From: an uncultured Eubacterium sp.
GTDB taxonomy: Bacteria; Bacillota; Clostridia; Lachnospirales; Lachnospiraceae
NCBI GenBank assembly: GCA_934358495.1
Contig: CAKRKO010000001.1
Location: 1 to 64,000, forward strand
Direction: 5' to 3'
Length of the DNA: 64,000 bases
Positions 43,647-54,281 of this stretch are shown in pieces. The notes under the pieces are model-generated. The model was given only the letters and a program-made list of their open reading frames with translations, had not been told where the DNA came from and made no database searches. Positions within the stretch are counted from its first letter, which is position 1, and every line of letters starts with the position of its first letter. Both the position numbers and the translations under genes were made by a program.

Positions 43647-45044
43647 TTATGCATCTTTTAAAAATGCTTTGTAACCGCATTTCGCTTCATACAGGTCTGC
43701 TTTGCTGATAATCTCCCATGGGGCATGCATGTTTAGCACTGCTACACCACTGTCGATAACCTGCATATTGTAGTTTCCAAGGATATAAGCGATCGTTCCG
43801 CCGCCGCCCTGATCTACTTTACCAAGTTCCGCTGTCTGGAAGTATACCTGATTGTCATCCATGATCTTGCGGATCTCAGCTACATACTCAGCGCCTGCAT
43901 CGTTGGAACCGGATTTTCCTCTGGATCCTGTGTATTTGTTGAACACCAGACCTCTTCCAAAATATGCTGCATTTTTCTTTTCCATGACACTCGGATAGTT
44001 CGGATCAAACGCAGCACTTACATCAGAAGAAAGTACTTTGGAATTCTGCAGTGCACGGCGCAGTTTTAATTCATTGTAATCTCCGCATGCGTTCATAACT
44101 TCTGCAGTCATATTTTCAAAGAAACGGGACTGCATTCCGGTTGCACCAACGCTTCCGATCTCTTCTTTGTCCACCAGAAGGCATACACTTGTGCGCTCCG
44201 GTTTATCCATCTCAAGGATTGCGGAGAATGATGGGTATGCGCATACACGGTCATCATGTCCATAACCCATGATCATGCTGCGGTCAAAGCCGTAATCTCT
44301 GGCCGGTCCTGCCGGAACAATCTCAATTTCAGCAGACAGAAAGTCTTCTTCCTCCACACCATAAGTCTCTTTTAAGATATTCAGTACGTTGGCCTGAACC
44401 AGCTGTTTTGTTTTCTTCTCTTCCTCTGTCTTTGCCTCTAATGGCATACTTCCCACAAGAATATCCAGTGCCTCGCCCTCGATCACTTTTGCAGCTTTTT
44501 TCTCCAGCTGGTCTCCGGAAAGATGTATCAGCAGATCACTGACACCAAATACCGGATCTTCCGGTTTCTCACCGATGCTGATGGTTACAACAGAACCGTC
44601 TTTTTTCGCAATGACACCGTGCATAGCAAGCGGAAGTGTTACCCACTGATATTTCTTTACGCCGCCATAGTAATGGGTGTCAAGTAATGCCATATCAGTG
44701 TCCTCGTACAACGGATTCTGTTTTAGGTCCAGACGAGGGGAATCGATATGTGCGCCAAGGATGTTCATGCCCTCTTCCATCGATTTCTGTCCAATGATGT
44801 ACATGGCAAAACTTTTCCCTTTGTTGTCTGCAAATACACGGTCTCCGGATTTCAATGTGATGCCTTTTTCGATCACTTCTTCCATATCCCGGAACCCCGC
44901 TGCAGCTGCACGTTTCTTTAATTCAGACACGCACTCGCGCTCTGTCTTACAGTCAGAAATAAACTGACGGTATTCTTCACCATAAGCAAATACTGCTGTT
45001 TTCTCATCCTCTGTATATTTTTTCCATGCGTTTTTTCGCTCCAT
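43647..45044 (-). CDS. M18 family aminopeptidase
   Basis: The 465-aa metallopeptidase removes N-terminal residues from peptides in the cytoplasm. Zinc-site motifs are GAHIDSPRLDLK, GYGHDDRVCAY, DKEEIGSVGATG and NMHAPWEIISKADLYE. The length matches family members annotated aminopeptidase 1. It lies between hprK and murB in one run of minus-strand genes, a frequent arrangement in Lachnospiraceae as far as I recall. Confidence 0.95.
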   Translation of the reverse strand: MERKNAWKKYTEDEKTAVFAYGEEYRQFISDCKTERECVSELKKRAAAAGFRDMEEVIEKGITLKSGDRVFADNKGKSFAMYIIGQKSMEEGMNILGAHIDSPRLDLKQNPLYEDTDMALLDTHYYGGVKKYQWVTLPLAMHGVIAKKDGSVVTISIGEKPEDPVFGVSDLLIHLSGDQLEKKAAKVIEGEALDILVGSMPLEAKTEEEKKTKQLVQANVLNILKETYGVEEEDFLSAEIEIVPAGPARDYGFDRSMIMGYGHDDRVCAYPSFSAILEMDKPERTSVCLLVDKEEIGSVGATGMQSRFFENMTAEVMNACGDYNELKLRRALQNSKVLSSDVSAAFDPNYPSVMEKKNAAYFGRGLVFNKYTGSRGKSGSNDAGAEYVAEIRKIMDDNQVYFQTAELGKVDQGGGGTIAYILGNYNMQVIDSGVAVLNMHAPWEIISKADLYEAKCGYKAFLKDA

Positions 45045-45062
45045 ATTGTTACACTCCTTTTA

Positions 45063-46001
45063 TTAAATTTCCGTAGAATTTCCGTTTTTCAGATTATTTT
45101 CTACTCTTCGATATAATTCTTTTGCTGCGTTATATCCCATCTTCTTCTGTCTGTGGTTTGCAGCCGCGGCCTCACAGATTACAGCCAGATTTCGTCCCGG
45201 ACGAATCGGAATAGAGTGGCACACGATATTGTTGCCAAGGATTTCTGCATATTCCTCTTCCAGCCCCAGGCGGTCATATTCTTTGTCTTTCTTCCAGTCT
45301 TCCAGTTTGATGACCAGATCGATGGTCTGCGATTCCTTGACACATTCTACACCGAACAGAGTCTTTACATCAATGATTCCGATACCCCGCAGTTCGATAA
45401 AGTACCGCGTAATATCCGGCGATGTACCAACCAATGTGTTGTTGTTGATCTTGCGGATTTCCACCACATCATCCGTGACAAGACGGTGTCCACGGCGGAT
45501 CAGTTCCAGGGCAGCCTCACTTTTTCCAATGCCGCTCTCACCCATGATCAGAACACCTTCGCCGTAAATATCAACCAGTACACCATGAATAGAAATACAC
45601 GGTGCCAATTTTGCTGTCAGATAATAAATTGCCTCTGCAACCACATTAGAGGTCGCATCCATAGATCCGAGAATTGGAATTCCCCGTTCTCCTGCGATCT
45701 GCAGCACTTCCTCATCCGGCTCATATCCCCTGCACATGATCACGCATGGCACGTTAAAGCCAAGAAGTTTGCGGTAACGATCGGTCTTCACTTCATCTCC
45801 CAATGTCTCCAGATATGATTTCTCTACCATCCCGATGGCCTGAATCCGTTCCTCTGCAAAATGTTCAAAATAACCGGCCAGTTCCAATGCCGGACGGTTG
45901 ATCTCAGATGTCGTGATCATTCGTTTTGACATATCCACACATGGGGTGAAGCACTTAAATTTCATCTTTTCTGCTAACTGTTGTACACTGACTCCCTGCA
46001 T
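45063..46001 (-). CDS. hprK: HPr kinase/phosphorylase
   Basis: The 312-aa bifunctional enzyme phosphorylates and dephosphorylates Ser46 of HPr and so sets carbon catabolite repression. It has an N-terminal MurF-like domain (about 1-130), the P-loop GESGIGKSE near residue 155, and the family signature ELRGIGIIDVKTLFG. The C-terminal helix continues past the core. It heads the hprK-M18-murB-rapZ-whiA series. Confidence 0.97.
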   Translation of the reverse strand: MQGVSVQQLAEKMKFKCFTPCVDMSKRMITTSEINRPALELAGYFEHFAEERIQAIGMVEKSYLETLGDEVKTDRYRKLLGFNVPCVIMCRGYEPDEEVLQIAGERGIPILGSMDATSNVVAEAIYYLTAKLAPCISIHGVLVDIYGEGVLIMGESGIGKSEAALELIRRGHRLVTDDVVEIRKINNNTLVGTSPDITRYFIELRGIGIIDVKTLFGVECVKESQTIDLVIKLEDWKKDKEYDRLGLEEEYAEILGNNIVCHSIPIRPGRNLAVICEAAAANHRQKKMGYNAAKELYRRVENNLKNGNSTEI

Positions 46002-46091
46002 TATCGTTTCTCCATTTCTGTATAATTTGTAGTAACTGTTACATACTATTTTTTTATTCTTTTGTGCATCTCTGTAATCCGCCGGAGGCTA

Positions 46092-46174
46092 TATCAGATG
46101 TGAGATTGACTCTCACCACTGATACTAATTTGTTGCTCACGCCTATAAAGGCAAGAGACAGCTCACATCTGATA
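46092..46174. repeat. Palindrome between hprK and uvrC
   Basis: TATCAGATGTGAG (46092-46104) pairs perfectly with CTCACATCTGATA (46162-46174) across a 57-nt loop. It ends 14 bp past the uvrC stop. The arm sequence reappears near 38491 upstream of glnN. No U-tract supports a classical terminator. Confidence 0.55.
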
Positions 46175-46187
46175 GTATACCACTTTT

Positions 46188-48065
46188 TTACTGCTTATGG
46201 AAGAATTGGTATACAGACTGCGCGGCTTTTTCATTCATGCCATCCACTTCCCTCAACTGTTCCACCGACGCCCCTCGGATTTTCTCCAGCGACTGGAATT
46301 GCCGCATCAGTGCTTTTCTCCTCGTCTCACCGATATTCGGGATATCATCCAACACTGAATGCACCTGCTGTTTGCTGCGCAACGAACGGTGATACTCGAT
46401 GGCAAAACGATGTGCTTCATCCTGGATACGAGTAATCAGGCGAAATCCTTCTGAATGCCGGTCAATCGGTATTTCCTCATTGTTATAATACAGTCCCCGG
46501 GTTCTGTGGTGATCGTCTTTTACCATACCGCATACCGGAATCGCCAGTTTTAATTCATCCAGTACTTCCAGTGCAATATTTACCTGACCTTTTCCACCAT
46601 CCATCAGGATCAGATCCGGAAACTTGGTAAAACTGCCGTATTCCTGCGCCAGATTTTTTTCTTTGTTCAGCACCCGTTCTTCCATTCCATGGGTAAAACG
46701 CCGGATCAGCACTTCCCGCATGGATGCGTAATCATCCGGTCCTGTCACTGTTTTTAACTTAAATTTTCGATAATCACTTCGGCATGGTTTTCCACGCTCA
46801 TAGACAACCATAGATCCAACGGATTCAAATCCGTTTGTATTGGAAATATCATATGCCTCCATCCGTTTGACATAACCAAGATCAAGCAATTCTGCAATTT
46901 CTTTGACTGCTCCGATGGTCCGTCCTTCTTCTCGCCGGATCTTCTCCTTATCCTGGGTCAGCACCATAACCGCATTCTGTTCTGCAAGTTCCACGAGTTT
47001 TTCCCGCTGTCCCTTTTTCGGCACGCGGATATATACTTTCTGGCCACGCTTTGCAGACAACCATTCCGCCACTACTTCCGCATCGTTAATCTCCATCGGA
47101 AGCATGATCTCCTTTGGCACAAAGGGCGTTCCCGCATAATACTGACTGATGAATGTAGACAATACTTCTTTCTTCGTATCCTCGGTTCCGATGGTCACAT
47201 GAAAATGCTCCCTGCCGATGAGTCTTCCCTCCCGGACAAAAAAGACTTGCACCACCGCATCCCGGTCATCCATGGCCAGTGCCAGAATATCACGATCTTC
47301 TCCGTCAAAACTGGTGATCTTCTGCTTCTGTGCCACCTGACGTACACTGGTCAACAGATCCCGGAATTCCATGGCTTTCTCAAATTCCAGCGCCTCCGAT
47401 GCTGCCTGCATCTTCTCCTCAAGGTCTTTGATCACTGGTGCAAAATTACCGTTCAGCAGTTCCATGGCTCCGCGGATCTGCAAGCGATAGTCTTCCTTTG
47501 ATGTATATCCCTGGCAGGGAGCCTGACACTGATGGATGTGATAATTCAGGCAGGGACGCTCTTTTCCGATATCTCTCGGAAGCGTCCGGTTGCAGGTACG
47601 GATCTGAAACAGTTTCTGCACCAGTTCAATGGTATCTTTCACCGCTCCGGCACTGGTGTACGGTCCGTAATACTTGGACTTGTCTTTTTTCATCTGTCTG
47701 GAAAACAGTACTCTCGGATAGGCTTCCCCCAGCGTCACTTTGATATACGGATATGTTTTGTCATCCTTCAACATCGTATTATATTTTGGTCGATGCTCCT
47801 TAATCAGGTTGCACTCCAGAACCAGCGCTTCCAGCTCGGAATCCGTCAGGATATATTCGAAATGGTCGATATGTGTGACCATCTTTTCGATTTTGGGTCC
47901 CTTATTCCGACTCGTCTGAAAATACTGCCGCACCCGGTTGCGCAGACTGATAGCTTTTCCGATATAAATGATAGCATCCCGGTCGTCATGCATGATGTAG
48001 ACTCCCGGATGATCCGGCAGCTTTTTCAATTCTTCTTGAATATCAAATAGTTTCTCTGTTCCCAT
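46188..48065 (-). CDS. uvrC: Excinuclease ABC subunit C
   Basis: The 625-aa nuclease makes both cuts around a DNA lesion in nucleotide excision repair. It has the GIY-YIG domain ([19 protein letters not shown]), a UVR UvrB-contact motif near residue 205-240 ([14 protein letters not shown]), an RNase H-like domain and a helix-hairpin-helix end ([13 protein letters not shown]). The ATG at 48065 gives the normal start [10 protein letters not shown]. Its AGAGGA site is rather distant (13 bp), and a TTG ten codons upstream is less likely. Confidence 0.96.
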   Translation of the reverse strand: MGTEKLFDIQEELKKLPDHPGVYIMHDDRDAIIYIGKAISLRNRVRQYFQTSRNKGPKIEKMVTHIDHFEYILTDSELEALVLECNLIKEHRPKYNTMLKDDKTYPYIKVTLGEAYPRVLFSRQMKKDKSKYYGPYTSAGAVKDTIELVQKLFQIRTCNRTLPRDIGKERPCLNYHIHQCQAPCQGYTSKEDYRLQIRGAMELLNGNFAPVIKDLEEKMQAASEALEFEKAMEFRDLLTSVRQVAQKQKITSFDGEDRDILALAMDDRDAVVQVFFVREGRLIGREHFHVTIGTEDTKKEVLSTFISQYYAGTPFVPKEIMLPMEINDAEVVAEWLSAKRGQKVYIRVPKKGQREKLVELAEQNAVMVLTQDKEKIRREEGRTIGAVKEIAELLDLGYVKRMEAYDISNTNGFESVGSMVVYERGKPCRSDYRKFKLKTVTGPDDYASMREVLIRRFTHGMEERVLNKEKNLAQEYGSFTKFPDLILMDGGKGQVNIALEVLDELKLAIPVCGMVKDDHHRTRGLYYNNEEIPIDRHSEGFRLITRIQDEAHRFAIEYHRSLRSKQQVHSVLDDIPNIGETRRKALMRQFQSLEKIRGASVEQLREVDGMNEKAAQSVYQFFHKQ

Positions 48066-48093
48066 AAGTATTTTCAATCCTCTTGAAATCCCC

Positions 48094-48135
48094 AAACGGT
48101 CAGGGCAGAAAATTTCTTCTCCACTCTGACCGTTT
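48094..48135 (-). terminator. Terminator of ftsH
   Basis: On the minus strand AAACGGTCAGAG pairs with CCCTGACCGTTT around a loop of about 18 nt. It lies between the ftsH stop and the uvrC start. Confidence 0.6.
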
Positions 48136-48189
48136 CTGTCATATGATTACTATTTATCCCATAATCGAACATTCGATTACTTTTATGTT

Positions 48190-50175
48190 TTACTCTTCAA
48201 AAGCCTCATCCGGCGCAACCGGCTCATTTTCAGAAAATATTGTCTCATTTTCTGCAGTTTCAGCATTCTGCGGCTCTTCCTGTGCAGATACCTCTTCTGC
48301 TTCCACATCGATCGGCTCTTTTCCTTCTGTCATCTCTTTGAAGATGTCCATAAATTCTTTACCTGTAATGGTCTCATGCTCATACAGATATCCTGCGATC
48401 CGCTCCAGAACTTCACGATGGCTTAACAGCATTTCTTTTGCTGTGTCGTATGCTTTCTGCAGCATCACTTTTACAACTTCATCTACTTTTGCAATAGTCT
48501 CGTCACCACAATTTGTCACTGCACGACCATCCAGGTATCTGCTTTCCACAGATTCTACACCCATCAGACCAAATTCTTCGGACATACCAAACTGTGTAAC
48601 CATCGCGCGGGCAATTCTTGTTGCCATCTCGATATCGTTAGACGCGCCGGTTGTCACAGAATCACACATAATTTCCTCTGCGGCACGGCCACCCATATAG
48701 GTAACCAGACGTGCTTCCAGCTCGGCTTTTGTCTCCAGATATTTCTCTTCCTCCGGCATCTGCAGAGTGTATCCCAGAGATCCCATAGTACGCGGTACAA
48801 TTGTAATCTTCTGTACCGGCTCTGCATCTTTCTGTAACGCAGTAACCAGTGCGTGACCGACTTCGTGGTAAGCAACCAGCCGTTTCTCTTTCGGTCCCAT
48901 GATACGGTCTTTTTTCTCTTTACCTGCAATGACAACCTCTACAGACTCGAATAAATCTGCCTGCGTCACATACTGTCTGCCATTCTTAACCGCATTGATG
49001 GCTGCCTCGTTGATCATATTTGCAAGATCGGAACCTACGCAGCCGGCAGTAGCCAGTGCAATTGCTTCCAGATCTACGGAATCATCCATTTTTACGTCCT
49101 TGGAGTGTACACGAAGTGTCTCCACACGGCCTTTCAGATCCGGTTTGTCTACAATGATACGACGGTCAAAACGTCCCGGTCTCAGAAGTGCCTTATCCAA
49201 TACTTCCGGACGGTTAGTAGCCGCCAGGATCAGCAGCCCCTTTGAAGTATCAAAACCATCCATCTCTGCCAGTAACTGGTTCAATGTCTGCTCACGTTCA
49301 TCGTTTCCGCCGCCGTAATGGCTGTCACGGCTTTTACCGATAGCATCAATCTCATCGATAAAAATAATACACGGAGCCTGCTTCTGTGCTTCTTTGAACA
49401 GGTCACGGACACGGGATGCGCCGACACCAACGAACATTTCTACAAAATCAGAACCTGCCAGCGAAAAAAACGGTACACCCGCCTCACCTGCGACTGCTTT
49501 TGCCAGTAATGTCTTACCGGTACCAGGAGGTCCTACTAATAATGCTCCCTTCGGCAGTTTTGCACCAATGGCTGTATATTTCTGTGGATTATGCAGGAAA
49601 TCGACTACCTCCTGAAGGGATTCCTTCGCCTCATCCTGTCCGGCTACATCTTTAAATGTAACACCGGTGGATTTCTCTACATACATTTTTGCATTGCTCT
49701 TGCCGACGCCCATGACGCCGCCTCCGCCACCCATCTTCTTCATGAGGGCACCAAGCAGGAGCCACACAATTGCGATTGGAATCACAAAGCTTAGAATCTG
49801 ATAGATCCATGCCGATGTGGTCTGGTTTTTACCGGTATAATCAACTCCATATTCATCCAGCATTTCATACATACGGTCATCTTTCAGATTGACGGTATAA
49901 TATGTCATCTGATAAAGGCTTTTCTTATCCTCCACCGGTTTGATCTGAATCTCACTATTGGTAATGACAACACTTTCTACCTGATGATTTTTAACCATAT
50001 CCTGGAATTTGCTGTAGGTAATCTCCTGATTGGTGAGATTGCCGATTCCATTGGTAATCATTGTAACAAGTAACAGAACTACAACTGTCGCGATCACAAA
50101 CCAGAGCATATTCTGTCCGTTTCTGTGACCATTGTTGTTATTTCCGCCCCTGTTGTTTCCTCTGTTTTCGTCCAT
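48190..50175 (-). CDS. ftsH: ATP-dependent zinc metalloprotease FtsH
   Basis: The 661-aa membrane protease has two N-terminal membrane helices (about 25-45 and 125-145) around a small outside domain, an AAA+ module with GPPGTGKT and [10 protein letters not shown], and the zinc site HEVGH near residue 440. An acidic Glu/Ala tail of about 45 residues ends the chain. It degrades misassembled membrane proteins. The N-terminus is Asn/Gly-rich. A good promoter lies at 50336-50364. The tilS-hpt genes often found next to ftsH are not adjacent here. Confidence 0.98.
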   Translation of the reverse strand: MDENRGNNRGGNNNNGHRNGQNMLWFVIATVVVLLLVTMITNGIGNLTNQEITYSKFQDMVKNHQVESVVITNSEIQIKPVEDKKSLYQMTYYTVNLKDDRMYEMLDEYGVDYTGKNQTTSAWIYQILSFVIPIAIVWLLLGALMKKMGGGGGVMGVGKSNAKMYVEKSTGVTFKDVAGQDEAKESLQEVVDFLHNPQKYTAIGAKLPKGALLVGPPGTGKTLLAKAVAGEAGVPFFSLAGSDFVEMFVGVGASRVRDLFKEAQKQAPCIIFIDEIDAIGKSRDSHYGGGNDEREQTLNQLLAEMDGFDTSKGLLILAATNRPEVLDKALLRPGRFDRRIIVDKPDLKGRVETLRVHSKDVKMDDSVDLEAIALATAGCVGSDLANMINEAAINAVKNGRQYVTQADLFESVEVVIAGKEKKDRIMGPKEKRLVAYHEVGHALVTALQKDAEPVQKITIVPRTMGSLGYTLQMPEEEKYLETKAELEARLVTYMGGRAAEEIMCDSVTTGASNDIEMATRIARAMVTQFGMSEEFGLMGVESVESRYLDGRAVTNCGDETIAKVDEVVKVMLQKAYDTAKEMLLSHREVLERIAGYLYEHETITGKEFMDIFKEMTEGKEPIDVEAEEVSAQEEPQNAETAENETIFSENEPVAPDEAFEE

Positions 50176-50335
50176 AATACTGATCTCTCATTCCTGTGCA
50201 TCGTTTCAGTCCGCTCAAAATTGCTTTACCCTTCACGACTGTCCGGATACACAATCCTTTCTCTTGGTTTCCCCTATGTCAGATTTATTTTCATCGTCTG
50301 CATCTGTGCAGTCTGTACTAAATCTGCATTGTTTT

Positions 50336-50364
50336 ATTATATGGTTATTTTGTATAGAAATCAA
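50336..50364 (-). promoter_or_regulatory. Sigma-A promoter of ftsH
   Basis: TTGATT (50359-50364) and TATAAT (50336-50341) on the minus strand are 17 bp apart. The start near 50329 leaves a leader of about 150 nt. Confidence 0.75.
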
Positions 50365-50412
50365 TAATCTAATCGTGAACTTTTCCTGATTTTTATAAAA
50401 TCTTTATAAAAG

Positions 50413-50445
50413 AACCCCCGGATGCTTATGATTGATCCGGGGGGT
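50413..50445 (-). terminator. Terminator of pyrG
   Basis: On the minus strand ACCCCCCGGAT pairs with ATCCGGGGGTT and is followed by CTTTTAT. A strong GC-rich intrinsic terminator 37 bp past the stop. Confidence 0.85.
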
Positions 50446-50481
50446 ATGCTCCTGTTTTCATGTTCACAGGATTATTCTTTT

Positions 50482-52092
50482 CTAATGTTTGTTTTTGTAA
50501 TCAATAGCAGCTTCCACAAAGCCTTTGAATAACGGATGCGGACGATTTGGTCTGGATTTCAGCTCAGGATGCGCCTGTGTAGCTACAAACCACGGATGTG
50601 CCGGAATCTCGATCATCTCTACGATTCTTCCATCCGGTGACAGACCACTCATTTCCATTCCGTGCTCAGCCAGGATTGCACGGTAATCATTGTTTACCTC
50701 GTAACGATGACGATGGCGCTCATGGATTGTCTCTGTACCGTATAACTCATATGCCTTGCTGTCTTTTGCAAGTACACAAGGATAAGAGCCAAGACGCAGG
50801 GTACCACCGATATCCTCCACACCATTCTGATCCGGCATCAGCGCGATCACCGGTGCGCTTGTGTTCGGATCCAGCTCGATACTGTGTGCATCTTCCAGTC
50901 CGCAGATATGACGTGCATACTCAACAATGGAAAGCTGCATTCCCAGACAAAGGCCAAGGAACGGTACTTCATGCTCTCTTGCGTATTTGATAGCAGTGAT
51001 CTTTCCGTCAATTCCACGGTCACCAAATCCACCCGGAACAAGGATTCCCTGTACATTACCGAGAACTTCATCCACGTTTTCTTCATTTAATTCCTCGGAA
51101 TCAACCCATTTGATATTAACTGTGGCATGCTGGAAAATTCCACCATGTTTTAATGCCTCTACAACAGAAATATAGGCATCATGTAACTGGATATATTTAC
51201 CAACCAGTGCGATTTCTACTTCTTTGTTCGGATTGCGCAACGCCTGTACCATATCGATCCAGTCTGTCAGATCCGGTTCCGGACAATCCAGTTTCAGGCA
51301 TTCACATGCAACCTGAGCCAGATTTTCTTTCTCCATTGCAAGCGGAGCTTCATATAAATATTCTACATCCAGGTTCTGCAGTACGCATTTTTTCGGAACG
51401 TTACAGAATAATGCAATTTTGTCACGAATCTGACGATCCAGTTCATGCTCGGTACGGCATACGATGATGTCCGGCTGAATTCCCATTCCCTGTAACTCTT
51501 TTACGCTTGCCTGAGTCGGTTTTGTCTTTAATTCGCCGGAAGCAGACAAATACGGGATCAGTGTTACATGGATCAGGATTGCATTCTCATGTCCAACTTC
51601 ATGCTGGAACTGACGAATGGCCTCAAGGAACGGCTGGCTCTCGATATCACCAACGGTTCCACCAACCTCGATAATGGCGATCTGTGTCTCTTCTGTTGTA
51701 AAATCACGGAAGAAACGGCTCTTGATCTCATTTGTGATGTGTGGGATTACCTGTACAGTTCCTCCGCCATAATCACCACGGCGCTCTTTCTGCAATACGG
51801 ACCAGTATACCTTTCCGGTTGTCACGTTTGAGCTCTTGCTCAGGTTTTCGTCGATAAAACGCTCGTAATGTCCCAGATCCAAGTCTGTCTCAGCACCATC
51901 CTCGGTAACGAAAACCTCACCGTGCTGAATCGGGTTCATAGTTCCCGGATCAATGTTGATATATGGGTCAAATTTCTGCATGGTCACTTTGTATCCGCGT
52001 GCTTTTAACAGACGGCCAAGTGATGCGGCAGTGATTCCCTTTCCAAGTCCGGATACTACTCCGCCGGTAACAAATACATATTTTACTGCCAT
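50482..52092 (-). CDS. pyrG: CTP synthase
   Basis: The 536-aa enzyme makes CTP from UTP, glutamine and ATP. The synthase half starts with [13 protein letters not shown] and continues with [11 protein letters not shown]. The glutamine amidotransferase half has GLCLGMQL with the nucleophilic Cys and [11 protein letters not shown] with His/Glu. Its upstream region carries repeat module A (52189-52277) and a possible weak promoter near 52330. I see no run of initial Gs with a terminator of the Bacillus pyrG type. Confidence 0.98.
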   Translation of the reverse strand: MAVKYVFVTGGVVSGLGKGITAASLGRLLKARGYKVTMQKFDPYINIDPGTMNPIQHGEVFVTEDGAETDLDLGHYERFIDENLSKSSNVTTGKVYWSVLQKERRGDYGGGTVQVIPHITNEIKSRFFRDFTTEETQIAIIEVGGTVGDIESQPFLEAIRQFQHEVGHENAILIHVTLIPYLSASGELKTKPTQASVKELQGMGIQPDIIVCRTEHELDRQIRDKIALFCNVPKKCVLQNLDVEYLYEAPLAMEKENLAQVACECLKLDCPEPDLTDWIDMVQALRNPNKEVEIALVGKYIQLHDAYISVVEALKHGGIFQHATVNIKWVDSEELNEENVDEVLGNVQGILVPGGFGDRGIDGKITAIKYAREHEVPFLGLCLGMQLSIVEYARHICGLEDAHSIELDPNTSAPVIALMPDQNGVEDIGGTLRLGSYPCVLAKDSKAYELYGTETIHERHRHRYEVNNDYRAILAEHGMEMSGLSPDGRIVEMIEIPAHPWFVATQAHPELKSRPNRPHPLFKGFVEAAIDYKNKH

Positions 52093-52188
52093 TGTTTCTT
52101 CCTCCTGTGTTTATTTTCTCTCCCAAAATGGGTTTTTATTCTGCTTCATTCTCTGTAATTTTGTTCAAAATCATTGTACTTTCCTGCA

Positions 52189-52277
52189 AAGTGTAGATGT
52201 GCAGTGATTCTAAGAAGAATATGTCAGCTTTGGCTGACCAGAATCACACACCAAGTCTCACGTGCGTTCGACTTGAA
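52189..52277. repeat. Dispersed repeat module A, copy 2
   Basis: It matches 42459-42547 in inverse orientation with 5 mismatches in 89 bp. Here it lies in the pyrG upstream region, in the opposite orientation relative to the downstream gene compared with the copy above rapZ, so it is unlikely to be a cis-element tied to one transcript strand. Confidence 0.88.
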
Positions 52278-52384
52278 CCCAGGCTGAATTTGGACGCAGT
52301 CTGAGATGAAATTACATACAGATTTTATTATACAACCTCTGACGACAGAAATCTACTTTTTTTTCATTGATCAATGACTTTTTT

Positions 52385-53314
52385 TCAGGCGAAGGCGATC
52401 ATCATGATCAGTGGAACCGTAATCACGCTGAATAAGGTTGTCATAAATACAGAACGACCTGCGCCCGCTGTATTTGTTCCATACTGTTCCGTGATCATAG
52501 ACTGTGCTGAGGAAACCGGAAGTGCTGCAGTCAGAATCAGCACATTTTCTAACGTCTCATCCAGATGTACCGGCAGAATCCGTATCAGTCCCAGAATTAA
52601 TAACGGAAAAATCAGCAACCTGGCTGCAGTCAGAATCAGCATCTTTTTATCCTGAAAAACAGCTTTCACCGGCAGCCTTGAAATGGATAATCCGACTACC
52701 AGCATGGAAAGACCGCTTGTAATATTTGACAGATATGCCAGAAGCTGGCTCAGAATATCCGGGAGTTGAATCTGTAAAACGCATACCAGAAGTCCAAGTA
52801 CTACCGCTATATTAATATTATTCAACACCATTTTACGAAAGTTCAGCTTCTCTTTGATTGGGTATTTCCATGTCAGAAGTTTGATTCCAACAGAAAAAAT
52901 CAGAAAATTTCCAACTACATTGCCAAGTGCCATCAGGAACATGCCCTTCCCGTCAAACACAGACAGTGCCAGAGGAATTCCCATAAATCCATTGTTCGAA
53001 AACAGCATACAGTAAATCCATACCCCCTGATCCAGATCCTGTACTTTTGCTACACGCACAAGAATCAATCCAACTACCAGGGCACACAAATGTAACACAA
53101 TAATCGAAACAAAAGTCTGTACTCCGTATGCGACCAGCTGCGATCTGTCCTGCTCAATAATAGAGCAGAATACGGTCACCGGCATGGTCACTTTTAAAAC
53201 CAGATTTGAAAAGTCAGGTATACTTTCTTTATGAATAATATTTCTTTTTCCCAGTATAAACCCCAGCACGATCAATGCAAACAGCAAAAACACGCTGGTA
53301 GCAACAACGGACAT
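52385..53314 (-). CDS. AEC family transporter (auxin efflux carrier type)
   Basis: The 309-aa protein has about ten membrane helices in two halves, with the family patterns FSNLVLKVTMPVTVF and LFSNNGFMGIPLALSVFDG in the first half and AALPVSSAQSMITEQYG in the second. Bacterial members move malate, malonate or other organic acids. The substrate is unknown. It is flanked by a long palindrome upstream and by the pyrG region downstream. Confidence 0.88.
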   Translation of the reverse strand: MSVVATSVFLLFALIVLGFILGKRNIIHKESIPDFSNLVLKVTMPVTVFCSIIEQDRSQLVAYGVQTFVSIIVLHLCALVVGLILVRVAKVQDLDQGVWIYCMLFSNNGFMGIPLALSVFDGKGMFLMALGNVVGNFLIFSVGIKLLTWKYPIKEKLNFRKMVLNNINIAVVLGLLVCVLQIQLPDILSQLLAYLSNITSGLSMLVVGLSISRLPVKAVFQDKKMLILTAARLLIFPLLILGLIRILPVHLDETLENVLILTAALPVSSAQSMITEQYGTNTAGAGRSVFMTTLFSVITVPLIMMIAFA

Positions 53315-53364
53315 AATGGTTCCTCTTTTCTTGTGTGATAGTTATATATTTTAGTTTTATGAGC

Positions 53365-53427
53365 CAGGGGATCAGAAAATAATACCGCTCGCTGAGACGC
53401 ATGCTTGTATTATTTTCTGATCCCCTG
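53365..53427. repeat. Perfect 21-bp palindrome before the AEC gene
   Basis: CAGGGGATCAGAAAATAATAC is one arm (53365-53385). Its exact reverse complement lies at 53407-53427. The 21-nt loop reads CGCTCGCTGAGACGCATGCTT. It begins 6 bp past the stop of the 76-aa gene. There is no U-tract, so it is more than, or other than, a terminator. Confidence 0.75.
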
Positions 53428-53433
53428 ACTTAT

Positions 53434-53664
53434 TTACTCGTCGAACTCCACTATAACATAATAGCCTTTTGGGGTTTCTTTTACTTCTACGACAGTTCCT
53501 TCGCGGGATTTCAGTCGTTCACGAAATTCGTAGTTCGCAGACATGGCGTAAGCCTTTCCCAATGTATAATACCAGGAGTTGGGCAGTTTGCTTTCTGTCA
53601 CCGGAAGAACATCGCCTACTTCCAGCAATCCTGTCCGCTCCATTTTAAATTCCATTTTTCGCAT
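53434..53664 (-). CDS. Unrecognised 76-aa protein
   Basis: I do not recognise a family. The 76 residues are charged and look like a small beta-rich cytoplasmic protein (VVEVKETPKGYYVIVEFDE at the end), without signal or membrane segment. It starts 6 bp after the DUF308 gene in the same direction and is probably cotranscribed. A weak AGG precedes the ATG. A second ATG lies three codons in. Confidence 0.7.
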   Translation of the reverse strand: MRKMEFKMERTGLLEVGDVLPVTESKLPNSWYYTLGKAYAMSANYEFRERLKSREGTVVEVKETPKGYYVIVEFDE

Positions 53665-53669
53665 AGTGC

Positions 53670-54260
53670 CTAGTCTTCTTCCTTGTAATCCACATCAATG
53701 ATATCATCTTCCGGATTATGGTATTTCTTGTACGATCTGCCTGCACGGCCATTCAGCCACAGTCCGCTGATACCATCATAAATCAGGATAATACCAACTG
53801 CCATCATTCCGACTTTCAGCGCCAGCCATGTGTGAAGCATCAGGATCACACCAATAACAATAGTCACAATTGCTACCAGAAGTCCAAGCCACCAGCGCGG
53901 ACTGTTGCCTTTTTTCACTTCCAGGCAAAATACCAGATCTTTCAATCCATGATAAGCCAGCATGATGCCGATCAGAATCGGGATCAGTGATACGAACACG
54001 CCCGGTCTTGCCAGAATCCAGATTCCGATGACTACGCAGACCACTGCCGGAAGCATCCGCACGGAACGTCCCAACATTTCCTGAATGCGGATTCCCTGAA
54101 TCAACAATACAACACCTGCTACTAATAATACAAAACCTGCAATGCGGCACAGGGTTACAAGGATCGTTCCCGGCCAGATACAGAACATCACACCAAATAT
54201 GATACAGATCATAGATGTGATCATAGATTCTTTTTTAATTTTTTGAAATAATTCAGACAT
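53670..54260 (-). CDS. DUF308/HdeD-like membrane protein
   Basis: The 196-aa protein has six membrane helices in three pairs (about 15-180) and a polar C-terminal tail rich in Asp/Glu. This matches DUF308 (HdeD-like) proteins, whose function is unclear. E. coli HdeD is linked to acid resistance. It sits between ebsC and a 76-aa unknown gene, with gaps of about 20 and 6 bp, so the three are likely cotranscribed. Confidence 0.82.
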   Translation of the reverse strand: MSELFQKIKKESMITSMICIIFGVMFCIWPGTILVTLCRIAGFVLLVAGVVLLIQGIRIQEMLGRSVRMLPAVVCVVIGIWILARPGVFVSLIPILIGIMLAYHGLKDLVFCLEVKKGNSPRWWLGLLVAIVTIVIGVILMLHTWLALKVGMMAVGIILIYDGISGLWLNGRAGRSYKKYHNPEDDIIDVDYKEED

Positions 54261-54281
54261 TTTATACTCCTTTCCTGCAGG

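Larger units (their letters stand above)
50176..50481. other. Intergenic region between pyrG and ftsH
   Basis: The 306-bp gap holds the pyrG terminator (50413-50445), the ftsH promoter (50336-50364) and a leader of roughly 150 nt for ftsH, in which I see no known riboswitch. Confidence 0.6.

Noticed and set aside
50482..52384. Bacillus-type pyrG attenuation by reiterative G addition
   Set aside because: No initial GGGC run with a leader terminator was found upstream of pyrG.
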